Source of the DNA: Candidatus Methanomethylophilaceae archaeon
Lineage (GTDB): Archaea; Thermoplasmatota; Thermoplasmata; Methanomassiliicoccales; Methanomethylophilaceae
DNA: 64,000 bases
Direction of reading: 5' to 3'
NCBI GenBank assembly: GCA_016297775.1
Contig: JAEDGA010000002.1
Location: 1 to 64,000 of the forward strand
The notes beneath the pieces were generated by a model. It searched no databases. It was not told where the DNA came from and saw nothing but the letters and a program-made list of their open reading frames with translations. Both the position numbers and the translations under genes were made by a program. Below, piece after piece: positions 44,181 to 53,704 of this stretch (position 1 is the first letter of the stretch; the number at the start of each line of letters is the position of its first letter).

Positions 44181-45404
44181 ATGAAGGATTTTCACACGCT
44201 CGAGGATTTCAACTTCAGGGACAAGACGGTCCTGCTCAGGGTGGACATAAACTGCCCCATGGACAAGGCCACATTGGCCATCATCAACGATTCCAGGATC
44301 AGAAGGGTCGTTCCCACCATCAGGGAGCTGATGGGAAAGGGTGCTAAGCTCGTCATACTCGCCCACCAGAGCAGGAAGGGCAAATGGGACTTCACCACCC
44401 TGGAGGAACACTCCAAGAGACTGGCTAGACACCTCAACAGCCCCGTCAAATACGTCGACGATGTCATGGGAGAGGCTGCGCAGGAGGCCATCAAGGCACT
44501 CGGATCCGGAGAGGTGCTCCTTCTCGGAAACGTGAGGGAGATTGACGAGGAAACCGCCAAGCTCGACATGATGGGACACTCCAAATCCGCGATGGTGGAG
44601 GCACTTGCACCCCTCATCGACTACTATGTGTGTGACGCATTCGGTGCCGCGCACCGTTCGCAGTGCTCCCTGGTGGGCTTCGCACCCAAGGTACCTTCCG
44701 CATCCGGAAGGCTGATGGCGAAGGAGTTGTTCGCGCTCAACGCGATCTTCGACGAACCCCGCCGTCCGTCCGTGTTCATCCTCGGAGGGGCCAAGTTCGG
44801 CGATGCGTCCGATATGATCGACCACGTCCTCGGAAGCGGCATGGCCGACAAGGTCATCCTCGTGGGATTGGCCGGTAATGCGTTCCTGTACGCCAGGGGC
44901 GTGGACATCGGAGAGGCATCCCTCACCGTGCTCCAGGACGAACTCACCCCCGAGAACCTGCAGGCCGCTAAGGATATAATGGCGAAGTACAACCAGCGCA
45001 TCATCCTCCCCACGGATGTTGCGGTCGAACGTGACGGAAAGCGTGTGTCCGTACTCATCGGGGACATGCCCACTGCGGAGCCCGCACTCGACATCGGCGA
45101 TGATTCCGTCGAGAAGTTCCGCAAGGTACTGCTGGCATCCAAGACCTGTTTCATGTCCGGCCCCGCCGGGATGTACGAGAAGGAAGGATTCGGATACGGC
45201 ACCTATGAGATCATGAGCGCCATGATCGAATCCGGTGCGCAGTCCGTCATAGGCGGAGGACACACCGTCGGAGCCGCGGACAAGTTCGACTTCACCGACA
45301 GGTTCTCCTATGTGAGTACCGGCGGAGGAGCGTTGGAGACCTTCCTTCTGGGAGAGCCCCTACCCGTAGTGGACGCGCTCAGATATTCCTACAAGAATCT
45401 CTGA
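44181..45404 (+). CDS. pgk: Phosphoglycerate kinase
   Basis: 407 residues. Converts 1,3-bisphosphoglycerate and 3-phosphoglycerate. LLRVDINCPMDK is the archaeal form of the RVDxNVP motif; AHQSRKGK, LGGAKFGDASDMI and the C-terminal VSTGGGALETFLLG are present. Pairing with gap supplies the lower gluconeogenic steps in a methanogen that builds sugars from acetyl units. Confidence 0.96.
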   Translation: MKDFHTLEDFNFRDKTVLLRVDINCPMDKATLAIINDSRIRRVVPTIRELMGKGAKLVILAHQSRKGKWDFTTLEEHSKRLARHLNSPVKYVDDVMGEAAQEAIKALGSGEVLLLGNVREIDEETAKLDMMGHSKSAMVEALAPLIDYYVCDAFGAAHRSQCSLVGFAPKVPSASGRLMAKELFALNAIFDEPRRPSVFILGGAKFGDASDMIDHVLGSGMADKVILVGLAGNAFLYARGVDIGEASLTVLQDELTPENLQAAKDIMAKYNQRIILPTDVAVERDGKRVSVLIGDMPTAEPALDIGDDSVEKFRKVLLASKTCFMSGPAGMYEKEGFGYGTYEIMSAMIESGAQSVIGGGHTVGAADKFDFTDRFSYVSTGGGALETFLLGEPLPVVDALRYSYKNL

Positions 45405-45454
45405 ATGGGGGTTTCCGGCCGTATCTCATGGTGCGGCCGGCCGCCAAACACCTT

Positions 45455-45847
45455 TCATTTTCTGAGCATGTTCCCGCACTTGGGACAGAACTCCGCCTCG
45501 GGATCGTTGACCGATGCCCCGCATTTCCCGCATCTGCCCATCAAGGTACATCCGGTATCCTTGCCGACCACCTGTCCACACTTGGGGCAGAAATCCGATC
45601 CGTTGAGTTTGGAATAGCACACGGGACAACGTTTTCCCGGGGACATCCTCTGCATCAGCCTGGGAATCAGATCGGGCATCGCCAGATACACCGTCAGCAA
45701 TGCGCACAACACCATCATCACGGCGAACAGGAAGAGCAGAAGCCTTCCGTTTTCGGTCATCATGTAATAATCATAATTGATGAGTATGTTGACTGCACAG
45801 ATTATCGCCCATAGGGCAGGGAATATCGGTACGTAATTGATCCTCAT
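45455..45847 (-). CDS. Two-helix membrane protein with C-terminal zinc ribbons
   Basis: 130 residues. Two hydrophobic segments (IFPALWAIICAVNILI and LLLFLFAVMMVLCALLTVYLAM) place it in the membrane. The C-terminal 60 residues carry zinc-ribbon pairs: CPVC / CPKC and CGKC / CPKC. No specific family recognised; such membrane zinc ribbons are common in this window (compare 1271 and 59733). Function unknown. Confidence 0.7.
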   Translation of the reverse strand: MRINYVPIFPALWAIICAVNILINYDYYMMTENGRLLLFLFAVMMVLCALLTVYLAMPDLIPRLMQRMSPGKRCPVCYSKLNGSDFCPKCGQVVGKDTGCTLMGRCGKCGASVNDPEAEFCPKCGNMLRK

Positions 45848-45917
45848 CGGACGGACAACGTATCGTGGAGGATATAACCGTATCGAGACGGATGATATTC
45901 CTACAAAGAGGGAAGGT

Positions 45918-45937
45918 CCGTGGGGATGACCCCACGG
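45918..45937 (-). terminator. Hairpin downstream of dapL
   Basis: Perfect eight-base stem CCGTGGGG / CCCCACGG with a four-base loop, ten bases after the dapL stop, followed on the minus strand by a pyrimidine-rich ACCTTCCCTCTTTG. Confidence 0.55.
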
Positions 45938-45946
45938 GTTGTCGGA

Positions 45947-47098
45947 TCAGAGGATCTCCTTGAGGCGGGCTAGTGCCTCCTTGGTCCTCTCGACAGGCTG
46001 TGTGATGGCGAACCTGACGTAGCCCTCAGCGGAAGCACCGAATCCGCTTCCGGGTGTGCAGACCACTCCTGCTTCGAGGCACTTCTCGGTGAACTCGAGA
46101 GAGGTCATGCCGGTGTCGAACCATACGTAGAAGGTTCCTCTGGGCATCCTGACATCGAATCCCATCTCCCTGAATCCGTTGACCAGGGTGTTCCTCCTCT
46201 CGGCGTAGATCTTCATGTTGTTCTCGATGACCTCGGGAAGCTTCCTCCCGGTGTACATCTTGAGTCCGGTGATTCCGGCCTTCTGGACGAATACGGGTGC
46301 TCCGGAATCGATCTGTCCCTTGCACTTCTTGAGTCCCGCGATGAGGTCCTTGTTACCTACTGCGTATCCGAGCCTGTAACCGGTCATGTTGAAGGTCTTG
46401 GAGAACGATCCGAACTCGATACAATCCATCCCTGCCTCCAATGCGGAGGGGGCGAGGTATCCGTCGAAGCACATCTCGGAGTATGCGTTGTCATAGCAGA
46501 ATATGGTGTTGTTGTCCCTGCACCAGTCCTGGAGCTTCTTCAGGTAGTCGAGGTCGCAGGTCGCACCGGTCGGGTTGTTGGGGTAGTTGGCATAAAGCAT
46601 CCTGGCGCCCTTGGGGCAGTCGTCCACATCGAGGAGCCAGTCCTTCTCCGCCCTGAGGGGGACGCTTGCGCACTTGGCCTCGTTGAAGATGGGCGATGCG
46701 GCGGAGTACACGGGATATCCGGGGCTGGGAGCGATGATGGTCTCTCCGCAGTTGACGAACGCCTGGGAGATGTTGAAGATGGCCTCCTTGGAACCGAGGG
46801 TGACGCACACCTCGGTGTCGGGGTCGACCTCGACGCCGAACCTTACCGCATACCAATCCGCGATGGCCTGCCTGAGGCATTTCTCACCTTGGGATGAGGA
46901 GTACTTCTGGTTCTCGGGCTTTGCGACCTCCTCCTGGAGGGTCTTGACGATCGCGTCGGGGGTTGCGAGGTCGGGATCGCCGATACCGAAATCGATGATG
47001 TCGACGCCTTCGGCCCTTTTCTTTGCAGTCATCTGCTCGAGCCTCACGAAGAGGTATGGAGGGAGTTTCTGGAGTCTCTCCGATGCTTCATAATTCAT
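45947..47098 (-). CDS. dapL: LL-diaminopimelate aminotransferase-type class I aminotransferase
   Basis: 383 residues, PLP fold type I. DFGIGDPDLATPDAIV at the N-terminus, YPNNPTGATCD for cofactor binding, SFSKTFNMTGYRLGY with the PLP lysine near residue 235. Its resemblance to methanogen DapL and the closeness of dapA, dapB and dapF, with no other dap aminotransferase, favour conversion of tetrahydrodipicolinate to LL-diaminopimelate. Another substrate is possible for this broad family. It is separated from the lysine operon by one plus-strand gene. Confidence 0.8.
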   Translation of the reverse strand: MNYEASERLQKLPPYLFVRLEQMTAKKRAEGVDIIDFGIGDPDLATPDAIVKTLQEEVAKPENQKYSSSQGEKCLRQAIADWYAVRFGVEVDPDTEVCVTLGSKEAIFNISQAFVNCGETIIAPSPGYPVYSAASPIFNEAKCASVPLRAEKDWLLDVDDCPKGARMLYANYPNNPTGATCDLDYLKKLQDWCRDNNTIFCYDNAYSEMCFDGYLAPSALEAGMDCIEFGSFSKTFNMTGYRLGYAVGNKDLIAGLKKCKGQIDSGAPVFVQKAGITGLKMYTGRKLPEVIENNMKIYAERRNTLVNGFREMGFDVRMPRGTFYVWFDTGMTSLEFTEKCLEAGVVCTPGSGFGASAEGYVRFAITQPVERTKEALARLKEIL

Positions 47099-47268
47099 AT
47101 GACACCGTACTATTCTGACATAAATAATACTGACCCTCCGCGTGTGATAATATGTAGATCCCTGCTCCGGACGAGATATGCCAGCATAGACGTATTGATT
47201 CGTTATTTAATGCAATATCCGACAATATGAAGGATGATTCTAAATAATCCATTTTTCTCCAAAACATC

Positions 47269-47955
47269 ATGGCCGATGACGATTACAGGTTGAGACGCGC
47301 GATCACATTCCTTGCCGGATTGTTCTTCCTCGCATTGGGAGTCATATTCTCCACCAAGGCCGTGCTCGGTACGTCCCCGATATCGTCGATCCCCTTCGTA
47401 CTCAGTCTCGGTACCGGATTCTCCATCGGTACCATGACGGTGGTCGTCAATGCCGTGTTCATCATATTGGAGATAGCCATCCTCGGTCGCCTGTTCAAAC
47501 TGAAATACATGTCCCAGATAGTTACACTGATCATATTCAGCGTGCTCTGCGACGTGTTCACCTACATGTTCTCCGGGATCGTTATAGAAGGATACCTGTT
47601 CCAGTGGCTGTCCATCGTGGTATCGTCGCTTACATTGTCCTTCGGTATCGCACTGGAACTGGCCGCCAACGTATCCGTCATGCCCGGAGAGTACCTGGTA
47701 TCCTTCGCGGCATTCCGCGCGAAGATGGATTTCGGTAAGGTGAAGGTCATCTTCGACATAGCGAACATAACGATAGCTGCGTTATTCTCGTTCTATTTCT
47801 TCTCCGAACTCCAGGGTGTGCGTGAAGGTACCATCTATGCCGCATGCACCACGGGATTCATCGTACGCATGTACACACGCATGCTGAAGAAGATAGGATT
47901 CTACAAATTCATAGGAAATAACGACACCGGGGACAGAAGCCCCGGATGTCTTTGA
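47269..47955 (+). CDS. YczE/YitT-like membrane protein (DUF6198)
   Basis: 228 residues with about five hydrophobic segments. FLAGLFFLALGVIFSTKAVLGTSPISSIPFVLS at the N-terminus (quoted in part: ALGVIFSTKAVLG, TSPISSIP) and the VMPGEYLVSF motif are typical of the YczE/YitT group. Function of the family is not established. It sits between dapL and dapF on the opposite strand and converges with dapF. Confidence 0.7.
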   Translation: MADDDYRLRRAITFLAGLFFLALGVIFSTKAVLGTSPISSIPFVLSLGTGFSIGTMTVVVNAVFIILEIAILGRLFKLKYMSQIVTLIIFSVLCDVFTYMFSGIVIEGYLFQWLSIVVSSLTLSFGIALELAANVSVMPGEYLVSFAAFRAKMDFGKVKVIFDIANITIAALFSFYFFSELQGVREGTIYAACTTGFIVRMYTRMLKKIGFYKFIGNNDTGDRSPGCL

Positions 47956-47956
47956 T

Positions 47957-48802
47957 TCAAAGTTCTATTTCGCCCCTGTAAACGAGGCGGGCGGGCCCAT
48001 CCATCAGGACACGGTCCAGTGTCTTGGATACCGTGATCCTGAGATCCCCTCCGGGGAGGTGGACGGGCACAGGTTCATCGAACGGGACCAATCCGTTCAG
48101 GGCCGCGGCGGTCGTGGTGGCACATGCACCTGTACCGCATGCGAGGGTCCATCCGACACCTCTCTCGAACACCCTGATGTCGATCTTGCCGTCGGTGACC
48201 TTGGCGAACTCCACGTTGACCTTGTTGGGGAACAGTTCGCGTCCGGCCTCGATGATCGGACCGAGTCTTTCGACATCCTCATCCGAGAGGTCGTCGAACA
48301 TCACGCAGTGCGGGTTGCCCATGGACACGGCGTTGATGTGCACCTTCACGCCTGCGATCTCGATCTCCCTGTCGATTACCCTGTCGCCGTCGCCTTTCAC
48401 GGGCACCGATGGGGGGTCCAGGATGGGAGCGCCCATGTCGATCCTGACACTGTCGACCTTACCGTCCGCACCGAGGGTGCAGTGTGCACCAAGGTTGCCC
48501 TTTCCGGTGTGGATCACGAAATCCGGGGATTTGACTATGCCGAAGTCGTAGGCGTGCTTGGCGAGACAACGGACACCGTTACCGCACATCTCGGGCTCGG
48601 TACCGTCCGTGTTGAATATGCGCATGGTGACGTCGCTGCCGTCCATTCCGGGATTCACATAGATCACACCATCGGACCCGATACCGAAATTGCGGTCGCA
48701 AAGGAACGCGATCTGTTCGGGGGTGAGCCCGGGATCCGCCTTGGTCCCGTCGATGACGACGAAATCGTTGCCGATGCCGTGATACTTCCAGAACTCGATC
48801 AT
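47957..48802 (-). CDS. dapF: Diaminopimelate epimerase
   Basis: 281 residues. Interconverts LL- and meso-diaminopimelate. The two catalytic cysteines lie in MCGNGVRCLA (near residue 73) and ACGTGACAT (near residue 222); GNDFVVID is at the N-terminus. Last gene of the lysine operon; its ATG overlaps the lysA stop (ATGA). Confidence 0.96.
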   Translation of the reverse strand: MIEFWKYHGIGNDFVVIDGTKADPGLTPEQIAFLCDRNFGIGSDGVIYVNPGMDGSDVTMRIFNTDGTEPEMCGNGVRCLAKHAYDFGIVKSPDFVIHTGKGNLGAHCTLGADGKVDSVRIDMGAPILDPPSVPVKGDGDRVIDREIEIAGVKVHINAVSMGNPHCVMFDDLSDEDVERLGPIIEAGRELFPNKVNVEFAKVTDGKIDIRVFERGVGWTLACGTGACATTTAAALNGLVPFDEPVPVHLPGGDLRITVSKTLDRVLMDGPARLVYRGEIEL

Positions 48803-50058
48803 TCGGAAAGCCTCGCAGGGATGATCTGGTGTCTCCAAAGGTCCTCTATGTCCTCCTTCTCCCTGATGAGTTCGGCCTCACCCTGGTTGACGAGGACCTC
48901 CGCACACCTGGGACGGGAGTTGTAGTTGCTGGACATGGCGAATCCGTATGCTCCTCCGCAGTAGACCGCTATCACGTCGCCCTCCTCCGCCTCGGGGAGT
49001 GCACGGTCGTGCGCGATGTAGTCCCCGGTCTCGCAGATGGGTCCGACGATCTCATACTTGGCGACGCCGGCCTTGTTGAACTTGTTGGCGATGGCCACAT
49101 AGTGGTACGAATCGTAGAACGCGGGCCTGATGAGGGTGTTGAATCCTGCGTCCACACCGATATACTTCTTGATACCGGCATCCTTGACATCCACGCACCT
49201 GGTCAGCAGGATGGTGGAATCGCACACGACGTATCTTCCCGGTTCGAGTGCCACGGTCTTGATATCGGTCTCATCCTTGATGGTGTCCGTGATGACCATT
49301 GCCAGCTCGTTGAGATCCGCCTCGGGATCCTGGGGTTTGTAAGGTACTCCGACTCCCCCTCCGAAATCAAGGAACTCCAGCTGCACTCCGACCTCGGACT
49401 TGATGTCGTTGACCGTTTCGCAAAGTACGTCCACGACATCCATGAACGGTTCGACCGTGAGTCCTCCGGAACCGGTGTGTGCATGTATCCCCTTCAATTC
49501 GAAACCGAGGTCCTTGGCCCTGGCGTAGGTCTCGATGACCTTGTCCATGGGAATACCGAACTTGGCACCTTTGCCTCCGGTCATGACCTTCGCGCTGTGT
49601 CCCGACGATACGCCGGGGGTGATGCGGAAGGATATCGGGATGTCGGTGGTGATCTTGGCGAGTCTCTCCAACTCGGATTGAGAATCCACGTTGATCCTGC
49701 ATCCGGTGGCCACGACCTGCTCCAGCTCGCTGTTGCTGACGTTCACTCCGGTGTACATGATCCTCTCGGCCGGGAATCCCGCTTTCAGACACGTCAGGAC
49801 CTCCCCGATGGATACCGCATCGATATGGCTGCCCTCCTGGTTGAGGATGCTCAGTATCGCGAGATTGGTGTTGGCCTTGCATGCGTAGTGGATCTCCGTG
49901 GGCATGTACTGCGCGAAGGCGCCGTAGATGTTGCGGTAGTTCTGTCTAAGGATCTGTTCATCGGTGACGTACACGGGCGTACCGAATCTGTCTGCGATGT
50001 CCACGGCGGACATCCCGCCGAACATCATCGTACCATTGTCGTTCTCGTAATCTCTCAT
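48799..50058 (-). CDS. lysA: Diaminopimelate decarboxylase
   Basis: 419 residues. PLP enzyme for the last step to lysine. YACKANTNLAIL holds the PLP lysine (near residue 58), HTGSGG and EPGRYVV are conserved, and CETGDYIAHDR carries the active-site cysteine of the partner subunit. Its start overlaps the lysC stop (ATGA). Confidence 0.96.
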   Translation of the reverse strand: MRDYENDNGTMMFGGMSAVDIADRFGTPVYVTDEQILRQNYRNIYGAFAQYMPTEIHYACKANTNLAILSILNQEGSHIDAVSIGEVLTCLKAGFPAERIMYTGVNVSNSELEQVVATGCRINVDSQSELERLAKITTDIPISFRITPGVSSGHSAKVMTGGKGAKFGIPMDKVIETYARAKDLGFELKGIHAHTGSGGLTVEPFMDVVDVLCETVNDIKSEVGVQLEFLDFGGGVGVPYKPQDPEADLNELAMVITDTIKDETDIKTVALEPGRYVVCDSTILLTRCVDVKDAGIKKYIGVDAGFNTLIRPAFYDSYHYVAIANKFNKAGVAKYEIVGPICETGDYIAHDRALPEAEEGDVIAVYCGGAYGFAMSSNYNSRPRCAEVLVNQGEAELIREKEDIEDLWRHQIIPARLSE

Positions 50059-51416
50059 TGCTCAACACCAGACACGAATCTGCTGTGCAGTATCTTTATT
50101 ACGTCCGCGGCCGACTCGGTCGGGACCACGAAATTAAGGGAGACATCCGAGGCTCCTTCGGAAATCATCTCCACGTTTGCTCCGATGTCCTTCACGGCAC
50201 CGAAGACCTCCCCCGAAAAGCCGCTCCTGTCGAGAAGGTCGTCACCCACCGCGCAGATAAGTGCCACCCCGCTCTTCACGTCTATTCCTTCGAGGTCCTC
50301 CAGGTCCATATCCCTGAGATTGCCCAGTGCCTTCGGTACGTCATTGTTGTGGATCAGGAAAGCCATGGTGGACAGGGAGGTCGACACACCGTAGATGGCA
50401 TCCACCTCTCCGAACTTGTCCAACGCCTTTGCCATGAGCTTGGGTCTGTACGCGATCTCTCCGGACCTGAGGGTAACTATGGAGAGGTCGCTCTTCATCG
50501 CTACGCTCTTCAGGAGGGCGTCGCGCTTCTTCCTCAGGTTGTGGATCAGCGTACCGGGGTGCTCGGGCTGGTAGGAGTTCTTGATCTTCACGGGGATGTG
50601 TTTCATCCTCGCGGGCTCGATGGTCCTGGGGTGCAGGACCTTGGCTCCGAAATATGCCAGCTCGGCAGCCTCGCTGTAGTTCATCTCCTCGATGGAGACC
50701 GCGTCGGGGACCAGCCTGGGATCGGCGCTCATGAAACCGTTGACGTCGGTCCAGATCTCTACCATGTCCGCGTCCAGAGCGTTACCGATGGCGGATGCCG
50801 CATAATCGGAACCTCCCCTTCCGAACGTCAAAGGTTTCCCATCCTCGTTGATACCGTAGAATCCGGTGATGATCGGGATCACCCCGCTCTCCACCATGGG
50901 CCTGACGTTCATCGCCATGCTCACGGAGGTCTTCTTCAGGTCGCAGGATCCGGAAAGCGGGTTACCGATCGCGTACACCCCTGCCATCTCGGATGTGAGT
51001 GCCACGGACTTGTATCCCATGGACGATATGAGATGTGCCAGCATGAGACTGGAGAACCTCTCTCCCTGGGATGACACATTGTCCTTGAAGAAGGGATCAT
51101 TCCAGTTGTCACGGTCGTTCAGCAGCGCCTTGAACTGGGAGAATCTCTCGTCGAAGTCCTTGCGGAAGGACTCGAGTCTCTCCTCGTCGAAGATCTCTCC
51201 GGCGACCGTCATGTGCCTCTCCTCGAACTTGGTGTAGACCTCTTCCAGATCCACGTTCTTGTCCTCGAGTGCACCTACGAGGAAGTTGGTTATCCCCGAC
51301 ATGGCGGACACTACCGCCACCTTGTCGTTCTTCTCCGCGACGATGATGTTCGCCGCCCTCTTCAACGCCTCGGCGGAACCTACGCTCGTACCGCCGAACT
51401 TCAATACTGTGATCAT
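50055..51416 (-). CDS. lysC: Aspartate kinase
   Basis: 453 residues. Phosphorylates aspartate, the committed step to lysine, threonine and methionine. ITVLKFGGTSVG at the N-terminus, GRGGSDYAAS near residue 212, and two ACT domains at the C-terminus (around VDAIYGVSTSLSTMAF and ANVEMISEGASDVSLNF) that usually sense lysine or threonine. Start at ATG 51416, overlapping the dapB stop. Confidence 0.96.
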   Translation of the reverse strand: MITVLKFGGTSVGSAEALKRAANIIVAEKNDKVAVVSAMSGITNFLVGALEDKNVDLEEVYTKFEERHMTVAGEIFDEERLESFRKDFDERFSQFKALLNDRDNWNDPFFKDNVSSQGERFSSLMLAHLISSMGYKSVALTSEMAGVYAIGNPLSGSCDLKKTSVSMAMNVRPMVESGVIPIITGFYGINEDGKPLTFGRGGSDYAASAIGNALDADMVEIWTDVNGFMSADPRLVPDAVSIEEMNYSEAAELAYFGAKVLHPRTIEPARMKHIPVKIKNSYQPEHPGTLIHNLRKKRDALLKSVAMKSDLSIVTLRSGEIAYRPKLMAKALDKFGEVDAIYGVSTSLSTMAFLIHNNDVPKALGNLRDMDLEDLEGIDVKSGVALICAVGDDLLDRSGFSGEVFGAVKDIGANVEMISEGASDVSLNFVVPTESAADVIKILHSRFVSGVEQ

Positions 51417-52192
51417 GCTTCTAGCACCTCTTCCATCGAATGTAATCTTCCGTCCTTCCTTCCGGCGATCCACCTGATCGCCTTCACGCAGCCGAGTGCG
51501 AACGCCTCCCTGGAGATCGCACCGTGCTTCAATTCTATACGTTCCATGTCGCCCGCGAATATCACTGTATGGTCGCCGACTATATCCCCCGCACGTACGG
51601 AGTGGACACCTATCTCCCTGCCCCTGCGGACATCGGATCCCTGCCTTCCGTACGTCACGTCGTCTATCCCCGTGGCCTCGCGCAGTATGCGCACGGTCTC
51701 CTCCGCCGTACCGGACGGGGAATCGACCTTCGAGGCATGATGTGCCTCTACCACCTCGATATCATAGTCGGGGAGCATCCTCGCGACGATCGAACATGCC
51801 TTCCAGAACGCATTGATGCCCATGGAGAAGTTCGATGCCACGATCGCGGATACCATGTTAGAGGATACCTCGGACGCGAACCTGTCCATGACATCCCCGT
51901 CCACTGCGGTGGTCCCTAGGATGATATCCGCACCGTACGCCGGGATCCTGTCTATGATCTGCGAAGCGGCCTCCGGGGTCGTGAGGTCCACATAGACATC
52001 CGCACCGGCCATCGCGACGTCCAGGTCGGATGGTGCCACGGCACGTATGCCGGGGAGGATCTCCTTGCCCACGTTGCCCCCGTCCGGGGATACGACCGCA
52101 CCGGTCAGTCTCAGGTCGTCGGAGGCATCTATGAGATCGCATACCATACGTCCCAATCTGCCCGTCGCACCTGCGACGACAACGTTAACCAT
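51413..52192 (-). CDS. dapB: 4-hydroxy-tetrahydrodipicolinate reductase
   Basis: 259 residues. NVVVAGATGRLGRMV nucleotide-binding motif at the N-terminus, LGTTAVDG, the catalytic VEAHHASKVDSPSGTA near residue 150. Reduces the DapA product. Nine bases after dapA. Confidence 0.96.
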   Translation of the reverse strand: MVNVVVAGATGRLGRMVCDLIDASDDLRLTGAVVSPDGGNVGKEILPGIRAVAPSDLDVAMAGADVYVDLTTPEAASQIIDRIPAYGADIILGTTAVDGDVMDRFASEVSSNMVSAIVASNFSMGINAFWKACSIVARMLPDYDIEVVEAHHASKVDSPSGTAEETVRILREATGIDDVTYGRQGSDVRRGREIGVHSVRAGDIVGDHTVIFAGDMERIELKHGAISREAFALGCVKAIRWIAGRKDGRLHSMEEVLEA

Positions 52193-52201
52193 AATACCCC
52201 C

Positions 52202-53074
52202 TCAGATGAGACCCAGATCCGTGATGTCCTTATCCAGTATCGGTCTGTTCTGCGGGGACAGCGGAGTGAGCGGCAGTCTGGGCATACCGTTGCCGTATCC
52301 GAGCCTCTTCATCACATACTTGATCGGGATGGGGTTAGATTCTATGAACAGATGTGTGAACAGCGGCATCATCTTGTAATGGAGGGCAGACGCGTCCACG
52401 TATTTCTCCTTCAGACAGAGATTGACCATCTGGGACATGGATTTGGGACAGCAGTTGGCCGCCACGGAGATGACTCCGCTCGCACCGAGTGTGATCATCG
52501 GGAATGTAAGGCCGTCGTCACCGGACAGGACCTCGAAGTCCCTGGGCTTGGATTCCAGGATCCTCTGCACCTGGGACAGGTTACCGCTCGCTTCCTTGAT
52601 ACCGATGATGTTGGGCAGCTGTGCCAGCCTGAGGGTGGTCTCCGCCTCGATGTTGCTTCCGGTCCTTCCGGGAACGTTGTACGGTACCAGAGGTACATCG
52701 ATGGCCTCGCTGATTGCCTTGTAGTGCTGGTAGATGCCTTCCTGAGTGGGCTTGATGTAGTATGGAGAGATGGACAGGATACCGTCCACTCCGAGATCTG
52801 CGGAACACTTGCTCAGCTTGATGGCCTCCTCGGTACAGTTGCTTCCCGCACCTGCGAGGATCTTCGCACGCTTGGCCTGATCCACCACGATCTTCACAAC
52901 TCTGATGTGCTCTTCGTGGGACAGGGTGGCCGACTCTCCGGTCGAGCCGACGGGAACGAGTGTGGTGACACCGTTCTCCTCCTGGAAGTCCACCAATCTC
53001 CTGAGGCCGGGCTCGTCGATTGAGCCGTCCTTGTTGAAAGGTGTGATCAATGCTGTTGCGGTTCCTTCGAACAT
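52202..53074 (-). CDS. dapA: 4-hydroxy-tetrahydrodipicolinate synthase
   Basis: 290 residues. TIM-barrel aldolase joining pyruvate and aspartate semialdehyde. GSTGESATLSHEEH, the YNVPGRTGSNIE tyrosine and the Schiff-base lysine in IGIKEASGN (near residue 161) are intact. ATG 53074 has GGAGAG seven bases ahead; the lrp stop is two bases before it. Confidence 0.97.
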   Translation of the reverse strand: MFEGTATALITPFNKDGSIDEPGLRRLVDFQEENGVTTLVPVGSTGESATLSHEEHIRVVKIVVDQAKRAKILAGAGSNCTEEAIKLSKCSADLGVDGILSISPYYIKPTQEGIYQHYKAISEAIDVPLVPYNVPGRTGSNIEAETTLRLAQLPNIIGIKEASGNLSQVQRILESKPRDFEVLSGDDGLTFPMITLGASGVISVAANCCPKSMSQMVNLCLKEKYVDASALHYKMMPLFTHLFIESNPIPIKYVMKRLGYGNGMPRLPLTPLSPQNRPILDKDITDLGLI

Positions 53075-53076
53075 TT

Positions 53077-53499
53077 TCAATTCTCTCCAAAGTGTTCCTT
53101 GAGGATCAGACGTGTACGTGTGCTCAATATGTTGTCATTGCGTCTGATCTTCTCTATGATCTCATTCAAATGCTGCGATGATTCGACATCTATGATCGCC
53201 AGGACGTCCTGGTCACCGGTGACCTCGAAAACCTCTATGATGCCTTCGTAACCGGACAGTTCGTTGGCGATCTCCTCGGTATCGGTGTTGACGTCTATCC
53301 TTACCTCGACGAGTGCTTTGACGTTCTTGGAGCTCGTCTTGATGGTGAAACCACATATCACGCCTTCATCCACCATCCTGTGGACCCTACTCCTGATGGT
53401 GCCCTCAGAAACACCGAGCTTGTCGGCTATCTCAACGAAGGGACATCTGGAGTCCTTCTTGAGAATTGTGATGATGCGCTTGTCGAGATTGTCGATCAT
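53077..53499 (-). CDS. Lrp/AsnC family transcriptional regulator
   Basis: 140 residues. N-terminal helix-turn-helix (LDKRIITILKKDSR, then EIADKLGVSEGTIRSRVHRM) and a C-terminal ligand-binding RAM domain (FEVTGDQDVLAIIDVES). First gene of the lysine operon, two bases before dapA, so it likely controls the operon and itself in response to an amino acid, probably lysine (inference). An inverted repeat beside its promoter (53563-53578) is a candidate binding site. A GTG at 53508 is an alternative start. Confidence 0.92.
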   Translation of the reverse strand: MIDNLDKRIITILKKDSRCPFVEIADKLGVSEGTIRSRVHRMVDEGVICGFTIKTSSKNVKALVEVRIDVNTDTEEIANELSGYEGIIEVFEVTGDQDVLAIIDVESSQHLNEIIEKIRRNDNILSTRTRLILKEHFGEN

Positions 53500-53550
53500 G
53501 TCTACCACTTCCGCTGCATTCGTAGCTACATGGACGGGATAATTATGATA

Positions 53551-53558
53551 ATATATAG
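53551..53558 (-). promoter_or_regulatory. TATA box of the lysine operon
   Basis: TATATATT on the minus strand, 52-59 bases before the chosen lrp start, giving a predicted leader of about 25-30 bases. Confidence 0.6.
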
Positions 53559-53562
53559 TTTG

Positions 53563-53578
53563 TTGCGGAAAACCGCAA
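53563..53578. promoter_or_regulatory. Inverted repeat TTGCGG-AAAA-CCGCAA, candidate Lrp operator
   Basis: Perfect 6+6 inverted repeat with an A-rich four-base centre, five bases upstream of the lrp TATA box on the minus strand. The GG-A/T-CC symmetry resembles sites of archaeal Lrp-type regulators; binding is inferred. Confidence 0.5.
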
Positions 53579-53704
53579 TCCCGTTAAGATATTCGTAGCA
53601 CAAGGCGTGTTTTCCGAAGACAGTCAGATGGCGTTCCTTCGAAATCCGTATCGGTACATGGATGGATACATACCTTTTAAACGATACTGACGGTTGTATC
53701 CGTC

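Noticed and set aside
48829..50394. 521-codon plus-strand frame
   Set aside because: Antisense to lysA and the end of lysC; histidine- and glycine-rich shadow protein.
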